From Pseudomonas sp. B33.4 (GTDB lineage: Bacteria; Pseudomonadota; Gammaproteobacteria; Pseudomonadales; Pseudomonadaceae): DNA of 64,000 nt. A program made the position numbers and the translations under genes. How positions within the stretch are numbered: the stretch's first letter is position 1; each line of letters begins with the position of its first letter. The stretch covers positions 4,455,001 through 4,519,000 of the forward strand of contig NZ_CP140706.1 of the NCBI RefSeq assembly GCF_034555375.1, in the 5' to 3' direction. The notes beneath the pieces are model-generated. The model was not told the DNA's origin and made no database searches. It worked only from the letters and a program-made list of their open reading frames with translations. Shown here in pieces: positions 16,296 to 24,370 of the stretch.

Positions 16296-16778
16296 TCAGT
16301 GTCTTTCGAGGGCATTCACCAGGTCATGGAACGCTTCACGATTGGAATCGTTCAGGCCCATGAGGATCTTGTGCGCTTCAAGCACCTTGATCCGCACAAC
16401 TTCTTCCGACTGGTCCTGATCCGGCAGGTCGTCAAGGCATTCCGGGCATGGCACGGGATGGTTGACGATGTTGAACACCTGCTCGAACCCCATCGATTGC
16501 AGCAGACGGGTGATGTCTTCGTGGGTGGTGACGACGGTCGGCAGCAGGCCGACCTTCTGCCGCGACAGGATCGACAGTTTGGCCAACAGGCCCAACGTCG
16601 TGCTGTCGATGCTGCGGGTTTCGGTCAAATCGATCACGATCGCGTTGAAATTCAGCGCGGTGAAGATTTTCTCAATAGTCGCATCCAACGCCGAACACAG
16701 GGTCAGGCGAACTTCACCGACGAACTTCAGGACAAAGGTGCCGTCCTGCTCGGCGAACTGGATTCTACCGGTACTCAT
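16296..16778 (-). CDS. rssC: STAS-domain anti-sigma factor antagonist, RssC-like
   Basis: A 160-residue protein: N-terminal STAS domain (residues 1-100) with the phosphorylatable Ser in LTETRSIDSTTLGLLAKLS, plus a Cys-containing C-terminal extension (HPVPCPECLDDLPDQDQSEE) rich in acidic residues. In Pseudomonas this pairs with the RssB phosphatase in a partner switch affecting swarming and biofilm behaviour. Its ATG overlaps the RssB stop by one base (TAATG), indicating translational coupling. Gene name rests on recall of P. aeruginosa gene order. Confidence 0.85.
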   Translation of the reverse strand: MSTGRIQFAEQDGTFVLKFVGEVRLTLCSALDATIEKIFTALNFNAIVIDLTETRSIDSTTLGLLAKLSILSRQKVGLLPTVVTTHEDITRLLQSMGFEQVFNIVNHPVPCPECLDDLPDQDQSEEVVRIKVLEAHKILMGLNDSNREAFHDLVNALERH

Positions 16779-17959
16779 TAAAGATTCCTGCTCAACACCA
16801 ACAGGGCGATATCATCCGGCATCTCCCCTAGCGTGGCCAATCCAAACACTTGCCGCAGACCATCCAGGCTGCCGCCCGCCGACTTCACCCGTTGAGGCAA
16901 AGCGGCTTCTTTTTCTTTGAGCGTAGGTTCTGGCAAAAGATCCAGAATGCCATCCGACATCAGCGTCAGGCTGAACGTCGGCGGCAGCTCAAGCACGTGA
17001 TCTTCGTAGGTGGCCTCATTGAAGAGACCCACCGGCAGACCACGCCCTTCGAGATAACGAACACTGTCAGGCGTGTACAACACAGGCAACGGCAGATGGC
17101 CGCCGATGCTATAGGTCAACAAACCGGTCTCCTCGTCGATGACTCCACCGACCATTGTGACGTGTTTACCCAGCTTACAACTGATCAGCCCCCGGTTGAT
17201 ATGACCAAGGACTTCCGAAGGCTTGAATTCCGGCAATGTGCCGTTGCGCTTGGATTCGAACAGCAAGCGCGTGGTCATGAACTTCAGCAGCACGGTGACG
17301 AAGGCTGAAGAGGCGCCATGACCGGAGACATCCGCCAGGTAAAACGCGACCCGACGCTCGTCGACACGGAAATAGTCGACAAAATCACCCGACAGATACA
17401 GCGACGGGATGATCTGGTGGGCGAACTTGAACTCGTCGATGCTCCACGGGCTTTCCGGCAGCATGTTCATCTGTACCTGGCGACCGGCGTTCTGGTCTTC
17501 CTGGAGCAGGTTCAGGCTGGCCTCGAGCTCGCGGTTGGCCTTTTCCAGCTTCTCGCGGTAGCGCTGGTTTTCCAGCAGCAGGCGCGCACGATCCAGGGCC
17601 CGGCGCACAGAGTGCTCGAGCACAGCCAGATCTTCGAGAGGCTTTATCAGGTAATCCGCCGCGCCCAGACGCAGGGCTTCGACCGCATCGTTCATGACGC
17701 CGGCACCCGACACCACGATCACCGGTGTTTGCGGTGACCGCTCGGTGACCTGACGGATCAGTTCGAGACCGCCCATCTGCGGCATGCGCAGATCGCAGAT
17801 GACCAGGTCGGGCGTGTCTTGCTCGAATACCTGAAGACCCTGTTGGCCGTTGCTGGCCTGCAGGACGCTGAAACCACTGTCTTCCAAATAGGCCGCGAGG
17901 CTCGCGCGCACTACTTCGTCATCATCGATTATCAGCAGCGTGGCACTGGTTTTTGGCAT
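16778..17959 (-). CDS. rssB: Response regulator with PP2C (SpoIIE-type) phosphatase domain, RssB-like
   Basis: 393 residues from the ATG at 17959 (MPKTSATLLIIDDDEVVRAS); the open frame upstream lacks any receiver-like sequence and was excluded. The N-terminal receiver has the acidic pair DDD and phosphoacceptor Asp in LVICDLRMPQMGG (about 53), and the switch Lys in YLIKPLED. A coiled-coil linker (about 140-185) leads to a PP2C/SpoIIE phosphatase with YLSGDFVDYF, FYLADVSGHGASSAFV and LMSDGILDLL, the Asp residues that bind metals. It likely dephosphorylates the STAS partner. The P. aeruginosa orthologue is RssB by position. Confidence 0.9.
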   Translation of the reverse strand: MPKTSATLLIIDDDEVVRASLAAYLEDSGFSVLQASNGQQGLQVFEQDTPDLVICDLRMPQMGGLELIRQVTERSPQTPVIVVSGAGVMNDAVEALRLGAADYLIKPLEDLAVLEHSVRRALDRARLLLENQRYREKLEKANRELEASLNLLQEDQNAGRQVQMNMLPESPWSIDEFKFAHQIIPSLYLSGDFVDYFRVDERRVAFYLADVSGHGASSAFVTVLLKFMTTRLLFESKRNGTLPEFKPSEVLGHINRGLISCKLGKHVTMVGGVIDEETGLLTYSIGGHLPLPVLYTPDSVRYLEGRGLPVGLFNEATYEDHVLELPPTFSLTLMSDGILDLLPEPTLKEKEAALPQRVKSAGGSLDGLRQVFGLATLGEMPDDIALLVLSRNL

Positions 17960-18234
17960 GTGGGCAAACGGCGCCAGAATTAGGTTGGCGTAGTTGGCGA
18001 GGCATTTGGCCCTGCGCAGACTACTGGATTCGCTTTCTAGCCTCTCTGCTGCACCGCTTTCGAGCATTGTCTGCAAACGCGGTTGCACCAGAGGTGCCCT
18101 TCTAAGGCGCAGACGGTACTCCCATCCGCAGAGCGTTTCAAGCATGCGCCGATGGTCGCTTGACGACTTTACTTGTCAAATCACCGAGAGTTATAAGAAC
18201 AGCTCAAACCGTAACCCAATGGAAGGACGAAGCC

Positions 18235-18534
18235 ATGAGTCAAACCGGTCGGGACTACAGCGAAAAGCGCGATTTCATCCGCATGCGGGTCGATGCCGAT
18301 GTCGTGTTGATTCATGAAGGAGATGAGGTTTCAGGGGTGTGTATCGACCTCTCCAGCAGCGGCATGCAGGTCGAAGCGCCGCGCCAGTTCGCGGTCGGCG
18401 ACCGTTTGAGCGTACGCATCGACTCCGATCACGCGGCACTCACCGGCCTTGAGGCCGAGACCGAAGTGGTCTGGATTCGAGCACAGGATGACGGCGGCCA
18501 GAAACTCGGTCTGACCATTCTGAAGATGAAATAG
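18235..18534 (+). CDS. PilZ-domain c-di-GMP-binding protein
   Basis: 99 residues from the ATG at 18235, which has GGAAGGA upstream. It is a single PilZ domain: the Arg pair in KRDFIRMRVDADV (R-x3-R, about residues 11-20) and the DLSSSGMQVE box (D/N-x-S-x2-G, about 38-47), the two c-di-GMP contact sites. It is divergent from rssB and lies before mlaA, as in P. aeruginosa. It probably changes conformation or partner on binding c-di-GMP; the output is unknown. Confidence 0.9.
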   Translation: MSQTGRDYSEKRDFIRMRVDADVVLIHEGDEVSGVCIDLSSSGMQVEAPRQFAVGDRLSVRIDSDHAALTGLEAETEVVWIRAQDDGGQKLGLTILKMK

Positions 18535-18542
18535 CTACACAC

Positions 18543-18575
18543 AAAAAAGGCGACCTTGAGGTCGCCTTTGTTTTT
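18543..18575. terminator. Bidirectional intrinsic terminator
   Basis: GGCGACC-TTGA-GGTCGCC stem (18549-18566) with A6 on the left and TTTGTTTTT on the right, between the convergent PilZ and mlaA genes. Confidence 0.92.
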
Positions 18576-18586
18576 ACCGGTCGCGA

Positions 18587-19276
18587 TTAAAAATCGTCTT
18601 CGACCTGGCCATCCTTCACTTTGAACTCGCGGTTCTGCAAGTAAGCGTTGCGGATGAAGGTGTACTTGTCGCCGCTGATCAGCTTCTCGCTCGACAGGAG
18701 GCTGGCGCGGGTGTCGACGATGTTCAGGCCGAAGATCGAGTTACGCGTAGGCACGTGATCGATGTAGCGGTACATACCGGTGTAGCTGTCGACGTACTTG
18801 GAAGGCGCGTCACGCAGGGTGCTCGGGCCCATCAGCGGCAGCATCACGTAAGGACCGCTACCTACGCCCCAGTAACCGAGGGTCTGACCGAAGTCTTCGT
18901 CGCTGCGGTTCAGGCCCATCTTGGTGCCGACGTCGAAGAAGCCGAGCAGACCGAAGGTGGTGTTGAAGATCAAACGTGCAGTGTCGACGCCTGCGGCAGC
19001 CGGTTTGGCTTGCAGGATGTTGTTGGCAAGGTTGGTGACATCACCGACGTTGCGGAACATGTTGTGAATGCCGTCTTCCAGAAACTGCGGAGTAACGAAT
19101 TCATAACCCTGCGCCAGTGGCTTCAGCGCGTAGGTGTCAACAAAGTCGTTGAACTGGAAAATCGGGCGGTTGACGCTTTCCCAAGGGTCTTCTTCCGTTG
19201 CCGCCTGAGTGGCGAACGGAGCCAGCAACAGGCCGGCACATACACAAAGCTGAGCGAGCGGATAGCTCCAGCGCAT
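18587..19276 (-). CDS. mlaA: MlaA (VacJ) phospholipid-transport protein
   Basis: Outer-membrane component of the Mla system, which removes mislocalised phospholipids from the outer leaflet. 229 residues with DPWESVNRPIFQFND, the family N-terminal signature, then PQFLEDGIHNMFRN and GSGPYVMLPLMGPSTLRD. The signal peptide (to about residue 25, APFATQA) shows no lipobox: its Cys residues at 11 and 13 are inside the hydrophobic core and not in an L-x-G/A-C context, unlike E. coli MlaA. Single gene here, convergent with the PilZ gene. Confidence 0.93.
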   Translation of the reverse strand: MRWSYPLAQLCVCAGLLLAPFATQAATEEDPWESVNRPIFQFNDFVDTYALKPLAQGYEFVTPQFLEDGIHNMFRNVGDVTNLANNILQAKPAAAGVDTARLIFNTTFGLLGFFDVGTKMGLNRSDEDFGQTLGYWGVGSGPYVMLPLMGPSTLRDAPSKYVDSYTGMYRYIDHVPTRNSIFGLNIVDTRASLLSSEKLISGDKYTFIRNAYLQNREFKVKDGQVEDDF

Positions 19277-19474
19277 AGAAAAACTCCTTGGATTGGTACT
19301 GTCGCGGACATCGAAGCCCGGGCATTAAGGCCGCTAGTATAAGCGCAAAAGCCCGTTTGGGCAGTCGGCCAATTGTGCAAAGTTGTAGGACGCCTCCCAC
19401 GCCGTGCTTCACATAGCCGTCACGCAACTGTCACCTGGAATGACTAGCCTTATCGCTATTTCAGGGACGCTGCC

Positions 19475-20095
19475 ATGACACACGCCGAAACCTTGCCCAT
19501 CGCCGCGCCAAGCCTGACGGCCGTACTGTTTGGACTCAGCGGCTGTCTGGTGGATTTCGGTGCCCGCGCTCGTCCAAATACCGCCGCCCGGCCCGAATAT
19601 GCCGAGGCCACGCCGGGCGCGCTCGACAGTCTGCACAGTTTGCAGCGTCAGCAGATTCCCTGTGCGTGGCTGGATGAACTGCCGCCTGCCCTCGCCCAAT
19701 CGTTGTCAGCCTTACTGCCGGCGTCGATCAAACCTGCGCAACATTCGGCAACAATCAATCCGTGGCCTGCGCCGAATGCCTGCTGGCAAGCCTTGATGGA
19801 CTTGAACGTTGCCAGTCTGGACGGCTGCGTACTGGTCAGCGGTGAGCCGCGCCTGTTGCAGGCCGGCCTGAATGCCGGGCTATGGACCATCGGCCTCGCC
19901 TCCTGCGGCTCGCTGTGCGGCCTGGCGCCGGGCGAATGGCAAGCGCTGAGTCAGAAAGAACGCGAACAACTGCGTGGCAAGGCGACGATGCAGTTATTCG
20001 GCCTCGGCGTACATTCGGTCATCGATCACTTGGGCGAACTCGACACCTGCCTCGCCGATATCAGCCTGCGCCGCCTCAAAGGCGAAAAGCCCTGA
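19475..20095 (+). CDS. Degenerate HAD-like protein (phosphonatase-related)
   Basis: A 206-residue protein whose N-terminus AVLFGLSGCLVDFG (about 16-29) lines up with the phosphonoacetaldehyde hydrolase motif AVIFDWAGTTVDFG. The catalytic Asp nucleophile is replaced by Gly and the Thr by Cys, so the usual HAD chemistry is unlikely. The rest keeps the layout of a small HAD core, including a late GCVLVSGEPRLLQAGLNAGLWTIGL region. The orthologue position in P. aeruginosa carries a gene annotated as phosphonatase-like. Probably a non-catalytic or altered member; function unknown. Confidence 0.65.
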   Translation: MTHAETLPIAAPSLTAVLFGLSGCLVDFGARARPNTAARPEYAEATPGALDSLHSLQRQQIPCAWLDELPPALAQSLSALLPASIKPAQHSATINPWPAPNACWQALMDLNVASLDGCVLVSGEPRLLQAGLNAGLWTIGLASCGSLCGLAPGEWQALSQKEREQLRGKATMQLFGLGVHSVIDHLGELDTCLADISLRRLKGEKP

Positions 20096-20203
20096 CCGGG
20101 ATCATGCAGGTTTGCCGGGAGTGGATTAATCTAAAGGTCAGCCATAGACCTTTGGCGCGCGGCTGCGGTCAATGCCAGTGCCTACTGATAAAAGGAAAAC
20201 ACC

Positions 20204-20467
20204 ATGCCCGCCCAAGAACTGCAAAAACAGCTCGATACCCTGCGCGAGCAGCTGGAGCAGAATCCGCCGCTGTCGGAAGCCGAGCGTGAGGATTTGCATG
20301 CGCTGATGGCGCAGATTGAACTGGAACTTGAACTCGAAACCAAGACCAACGATTCGAACATTGCCGACGGCGTGAACCTTGCCGTTGAACGCTTTGAAGT
20401 TGACCATCCAACCATAGCTGGCACCTTGCGCAATATCGTCAACGCGCTGGGCAGCATGGGGATCTGA
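20204..20467 (+). CDS. DUF4404 family protein
   Basis: An 87-residue soluble protein, mostly helical and acidic (ELQKQLDTLREQLEQNPPLSE then HALMAQIELELELE), with a conserved tail HPTIAGTLRNIVNALGSMGI. This is the DUF4404 pattern. Its RBS is AAAGGAAAAC. It lies 108 bases after the HAD-like gene and ends in a strong terminator; in P. aeruginosa it also neighbours queF. No function known. Confidence 0.85.
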   Translation: MPAQELQKQLDTLREQLEQNPPLSEAEREDLHALMAQIELELELETKTNDSNIADGVNLAVERFEVDHPTIAGTLRNIVNALGSMGI

Positions 20468-20480
20468 TTCCACGCCACAC

Positions 20481-20513
20481 AAAAAAGCCCTGCCATCACT
20501 GGCAGGGCTTTTT
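20481..20513. terminator. Bidirectional intrinsic terminator
   Basis: GCCCTGCC-ATCACT-GGCAGGGC stem (20487-20508), A6 on the left and T5 on the right. Confidence 0.92.
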
Positions 20514-20540
20514 CATTTCAACTTTGGCAATGCATTCCCC

Positions 20541-20630
20541 TGTAGGAGTGAGCCTGCTCGCGATAGCTGACTGACATTCAACGTTGATGTCGACTGCTAC
20601 ACCGCTATCGCGAGCAGGCTCACTCCTACA
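20541..20630. repeat. REP doublet (GTGAGCCTGCTCGCGAT type)
   Basis: 27-bp perfect arms at 20541-20567 and 20604-20630, just past the terminator and before the end of queF. Confidence 0.9.
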
Positions 20631-20638
20631 TTGGGTAT

Positions 20639-21469
20639 CTATTGACGCACCAATCGATGGTTCGGCAGCTGTACGCTTTCGGTGCTGCGATACGGGTTGA
20701 TATCCAGACCGCCGCGACGCACGTAACGTGCAAACACCGTGAGCTTCTCGGGTTTCAACAAGCGCTGCAAATCGAGGAAAATCCGCTCCACACACTGTTC
20801 ATGGAAGTCCGAGTGCTGACGGAAGCTGACGATGTATTCCAGCAAACTCGCATGATCCAGCGCCGAGCCGCGATATTCCACCACCACACTGCCCCAGTCC
20901 GGCTGACTGGTCACCGGACAATTGGATTTGAGCAGATGGCTGTGCACGCTCTCTTCAACAATCCGCGAATCATCGCAACGCAGCAGTTCCGGGCGCGGAT
21001 GCTCATAGTTGCTGACGCTGATATCCAGATCGTCGATGCACACGCCCGGCAACGCCACGACGCCTTCCGCTTCAACGTCTTTCAGGCTGCGAACCCGCAC
21101 GCCCACCGGTTTTCCAGCGGCCGCAGACAAGTCCTTGACCAGTGTCGCTTCCAATGCAGCAACGTCGGCAAACGCCGTCTGGTTCAGCGAGTTCAAATAC
21201 AACTTGAACGACTTCGATTCGATAATATTCGGCGAATCCGCCGGAATGCTGAATTCGCCGATCGCCACCACCGGCTTGCCCGACGGCAGCAGCCACGACA
21301 GCTCGAAGCAGTTCCAGAAATCCACACCTTTATACGGCAGGGTTTCGGCGGTCAGGCCCAGCTCGGCCCATTTCGCGGTGCGCGGAATCGGGAACAGCAG
21401 GGACGGCGTGTAGGTGGCGATGTATTCGCTGGATTTGCCCAGCGGCGAGTGTTCGGCTGCGGGATGCAT
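20639..21469 (-). CDS. queF: NADPH-dependent 7-cyano-7-deazaguanine reductase
   Basis: Reduces preQ0 to preQ1 in queuosine tRNA modification. 276 residues, the long two-domain (bimodular) QueF type. Visible: N-terminal half with the [20 protein letters not shown] opening and [11 protein letters not shown]-terminal half with the catalytic Cys in [16 protein letters not shown] (about residue 190), the EESVHSH zinc/substrate region and the [14 protein letters not shown] block. Single gene flanked by a REP doublet and the cupredoxin gene. Confidence 0.95.
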   Translation of the reverse strand: MHPAAEHSPLGKSSEYIATYTPSLLFPIPRTAKWAELGLTAETLPYKGVDFWNCFELSWLLPSGKPVVAIGEFSIPADSPNIIESKSFKLYLNSLNQTAFADVAALEATLVKDLSAAAGKPVGVRVRSLKDVEAEGVVALPGVCIDDLDISVSNYEHPRPELLRCDDSRIVEESVHSHLLKSNCPVTSQPDWGSVVVEYRGSALDHASLLEYIVSFRQHSDFHEQCVERIFLDLQRLLKPEKLTVFARYVRRGGLDINPYRSTESVQLPNHRLVRQ

Positions 21470-21530
21470 GGCGGAAACCTGACTGAATAATCAGCGGATT
21501 CTACCAGCCTTTGCCCGCGCCTTTGAGTGC

Positions 21531-22064
21531 TTACTGACTGACAGTCAGTTTGCCGACCATGCCCGCCTGATAATGCCCGGGAATATTGCAGGCAAACTCA
21601 AGGCTCGTGGCCTTGCTGAAGGTCCAGGTCAGTTCGGCGGTCTTGCCCGGTTCGACCAGCACGCTGTTGGGGTCGTCGTGCTTCATGCCATGGCCCATCG
21701 CTGCGTGATCCATGCCGGCCATGTCGTGGGACATTTCCTTCATGCCGGTAGGCGTAAGCATGCCGCTTTGCTGCATCTGCAACATTTCCTGCTGGTGTCT
21801 GGCGTGCATCGCCGCGTCACCGAGGTTGAATTCGTGCAACAACTGGCCTTTATTCACCAGCACAAAACGAACGGTCTCACCGGCCTTGATCTGAATGGCT
21901 TTCGGATCAAACGACATATCACCCATCACCACTTCGATGCTGCGCGTGGCTTTGGCGGCAGGCGCTGGCTGGCCGAAGTCGTAGTTGTGTGCCGGCGCGG
22001 CCCACACTGGTGAACTCAGCGCCAACAGACAGGCAGCCAACGTCAGGGATTGGCGTAAAAACAT
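21531..22064 (-). CDS. Periplasmic cupredoxin (plastocyanin/azurin-like copper protein)
   Basis: A 177-residue protein with a signal peptide (to SSPVWA) and one cupredoxin fold. Copper ligands visible: His in KGQLLHEFNLGD and the C-terminal Cys-x4-His-x4-Met set in FACNIPGHYQAGM. A Met/His-rich insertion (HARHQQEMLQMQQSG through MAGMDHAAMGHGMKHD, about 90-125) could bind extra copper. It is divergent from the CopR/CopS-type system, matching the copper-induced protein at this position in P. aeruginosa. RBS GGAGAACG. Probably a periplasmic copper-handling protein. Confidence 0.9.
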   Translation of the reverse strand: MFLRQSLTLAACLLALSSPVWAAPAHNYDFGQPAPAAKATRSIEVVMGDMSFDPKAIQIKAGETVRFVLVNKGQLLHEFNLGDAAMHARHQQEMLQMQQSGMLTPTGMKEMSHDMAGMDHAAMGHGMKHDDPNSVLVEPGKTAELTWTFSKATSLEFACNIPGHYQAGMVGKLTVSQ

Positions 22065-22128
22065 GGTCGTTCTCCAACAAGATAAGATTCAGCTTATGGG
22101 AAACTTTAGCCGGCCTGCGCTGGCATCT

Positions 22129-22159
22129 ACCTGACAGGGAGATTACAACTTTGTCAGGT
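22129..22159. promoter_or_regulatory. Candidate CopR operator (cop-box-like inverted repeat)
   Basis: ACCTGACA (22129-22136) and TGTCAGGT (22152-22159) form a perfect inverted repeat with a 15-base centre that includes ATTAC-N4-TTGTCA, resembling copper-responsive cop boxes. It lies between the divergent cupredoxin and response-regulator genes and could control both. Confidence 0.55.
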
Positions 22160-22232
22160 TGGCGTTTGTCGCCAGCGCTCACGGTATAAAGCTTTCGTGA
22201 CTACAACACCCCCTAACCCACCCGAGTCGCCC

Positions 22233-22913
22233 ATGAAACTGTTGATCGTCGAAGACCAAGCGAAAACCGGCCAATACCTGCGCCAGGGCCTGACCGAGGC
22301 CGGGTTCAACACCGAACTGGTGGCCGACGGCAACAGCGGTCAGCAACTGGCGCTGAGCGGTGATTACGCGCTGCTGATCCTCGACGTGATGCTGCCGGGT
22401 CGCAGCGGCTGGCAGATTCTGCAAGCGGTGCGCAGCGCCGGGCTGGATACGCCGGTACTTTTTCTCACGGCCAAAGACGCCGTGGAGGACAGGGTTCACG
22501 GCCTCGAACTGGGCGCCGACGACTATCTGGTCAAACCCTTCGCCTTCTCCGAGTTACTGGCGCGGGTGCGCAGTCTATTGCGACGCGGCAGCGCCACGCC
22601 GCAGGAAACCAGTCTGCAATTAGCTGACTTACGCCTGGATCTGATCCGCCGCCGCGTGGAGCGCAGCGGCCAGCGCATCGACCTGACCGCCAAGGAATTC
22701 GCGCTGCTGGAAATGCTTCTGCGTCGCCAAGGCGAAGTGCTGCCGAAATCGCTGATTGCCTCACAGGTCTGGGACATGAATTTCGACAGCGACACCAATG
22801 TCATCGAAGTGGCAATCCGCCGATTGCGCCTGAAAATCGACGATGAGTTCCCTGACAAACTGATCCACACCGTGCGCGGCATGGGTTACGTGCTCGAAGA
22901 GCGCAGCGCCTGA
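22233..22913 (+). CDS. copR: Heavy-metal response regulator, CopR-like (OmpR family)
   Basis: 226 residues from the ATG at 22233 ([20 protein letters not shown]); an upstream in-frame GTG is not family-like. Receiver: acidic ED pair, phosphoacceptor Asp in [14 protein letters not shown] (about 51), Lys in [17 protein letters not shown]-terminal winged-helix DNA-binding domain ends [18 protein letters not shown] and [13 protein letters not shown]. The stop overlaps the kinase start by one base. Neighbouring cupredoxin points to copper, but members for Co/Zn/Cd look very similar. Confidence 0.9.
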   Translation: MKLLIVEDQAKTGQYLRQGLTEAGFNTELVADGNSGQQLALSGDYALLILDVMLPGRSGWQILQAVRSAGLDTPVLFLTAKDAVEDRVHGLELGADDYLVKPFAFSELLARVRSLLRRGSATPQETSLQLADLRLDLIRRRVERSGQRIDLTAKEFALLEMLLRRQGEVLPKSLIASQVWDMNFDSDTNVIEVAIRRLRLKIDDEFPDKLIHTVRGMGYVLEERSA

Positions 22914-24262
22914 TGCGCCGTTTGTCCCTGAGTTCGCGCCTGGCCTTGTTGTTTGCCGCGTGCACCGCCGTGGTTTCACTGTTCGCCGGCGTGCTGTTCG
23001 ACCGCGCCAGCGAGGCGCACTTTATCGAACTCGATCAACAGCAATTGGACGGCAAACTGATTGGCCTGCGCCGCGCCTTGCAGGATGTTCAACCCGCTCA
23101 ACGTGAGGCGCGGCTGGCGGATGAGCTGAGCCGTCAGGCCGATCTGTCGTTGCGCATTACCGGCAGTGACGGCCAGCGCTGGTATGACAGTTCGACGCAA
23201 ATCCCCAAGGATTTGCCGCAACAATCCGGCCTGTCGACCATAAGCCATGACGGCACCGATTACCGCGTGCTCAACGCCCCGCTCTACCCGGAAAAAGCCG
23301 ATTCCCCGCAACTGACAATGCTGCTGGACATCACCCATCACCAGCACTTCCTGCAACGCATGCAGCATCTGATCTGGCTGACTGTCGGTCTCTCGGCACT
23401 GGCCACCGCTTTGCTCGGTGCCTGGGCAGCACGCAGCGGCTTACGGCCATTGCGACGCATGAGTGCAGTCGCTCGTGGGATTTCCGCACAATCGCTGAAT
23501 GCCCGACTCCCAGAAGAACAAATGCCGCCAGAACTTGCGGAAATGGCCCACAGCTTCAACGCCATGCTCGCACGCCTAGACGACTCGTTTCAGCGGCTCT
23601 CGGCGTTTTCCGCCGACATCGCCCATGAACTACGCACACCGCTGTCGAACCTGCTGACCCACACTCAGGTGACCCTCACCCGCCCACGGCCGATCGAAGA
23701 TTACCGCGAAGCGCTGCACAGCAATCTCGAAGAACTGCAATGGATGGCGCAACTGGTCAACGACATGTTGTACCTGGCCAAGGCTGATCACGGTCTGCTG
23801 ATGCCTAAGCGTGAGCCGCTGGAACTGGCGGATGAGACCGATGTGTTGCTGGAGTTTTTTGCGCCGCTGGCGGAGGACGCTGGGGTCAGGCTGAGTCGTG
23901 AGGGCCATGGGCGAATCGAGGGTGATCGCAGCATGTTGCGCCGGGCCTTATCGAACTTGCTCGATAACGCGCTGCGGTTTACCCCGGTTGAGGGCTACGT
24001 GAGCTTGCGGATCGTTGATCAACCGAACGCGGTACGCATTTCAGTCGAGAACAGTGGTGAAGGGATTTCTGCGGAGTTGTTGCCACGCCTGTTTGATCGA
24101 TTTTATCGGGCCGATCCGGCGCGGCAGGAAGGCAGCAGTGAGCATGCAGGGTTGGGGTTGGCGATTACTCAATCCATCGTCCGTGCCCATGGTGGGCAGA
24201 TTCATTGCGAATCTGAAGAAGGATGGACGCGGTTTGTGATTGAGCTACCCAAGGGAGATTGA
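22913..24262 (+). CDS. copS: Heavy-metal sensor histidine kinase, CopS-like
   Basis: A 449-residue inner-membrane kinase. A first membrane segment (about 8-28), a periplasmic sensor loop (about 29-150), a second membrane segment (about 150-175), HAMP (about 175-230), then the H-box FSADIAHELRTPLSNLL with phosphoacceptor His (about 240), N-box LSNLLDNALRF, and G-boxes in a shortened C-terminus GLGLAITQSIVRAHGG. The length and layout match the heavy-metal sensor kinase family. It is translationally coupled to copR. Confidence 0.92.
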   Translation: MRRLSLSSRLALLFAACTAVVSLFAGVLFDRASEAHFIELDQQQLDGKLIGLRRALQDVQPAQREARLADELSRQADLSLRITGSDGQRWYDSSTQIPKDLPQQSGLSTISHDGTDYRVLNAPLYPEKADSPQLTMLLDITHHQHFLQRMQHLIWLTVGLSALATALLGAWAARSGLRPLRRMSAVARGISAQSLNARLPEEQMPPELAEMAHSFNAMLARLDDSFQRLSAFSADIAHELRTPLSNLLTHTQVTLTRPRPIEDYREALHSNLEELQWMAQLVNDMLYLAKADHGLLMPKREPLELADETDVLLEFFAPLAEDAGVRLSREGHGRIEGDRSMLRRALSNLLDNALRFTPVEGYVSLRIVDQPNAVRISVENSGEGISAELLPRLFDRFYRADPARQEGSSEHAGLGLAITQSIVRAHGGQIHCESEEGWTRFVIELPKGD

Positions 24263-24280
24263 GGCCAGCAGTTCCGGCCC

Positions 24281-24358
24281 CTTCGCGAGCAGGCTCGCTC
24301 CCACATTGGATCTGCGTCGTTCACAAATCCCCTGTGGGACCGAGCCTGCTCGCGAAAG
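24281..24358. repeat. REP doublet (GAGCCTGCTCGCGAA variant)
   Basis: Imperfect arms at 24281-24305 and 24333-24358. The spacer (ATTGGATCTGCGTCGTTCAC then AAATCCCC) is the same as in the doublet at 33081-33157, though the arms differ. Lies between the convergent copS and lolE genes. Confidence 0.88.
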
Positions 24359-24370
24359 CGGTCTAAAGGT

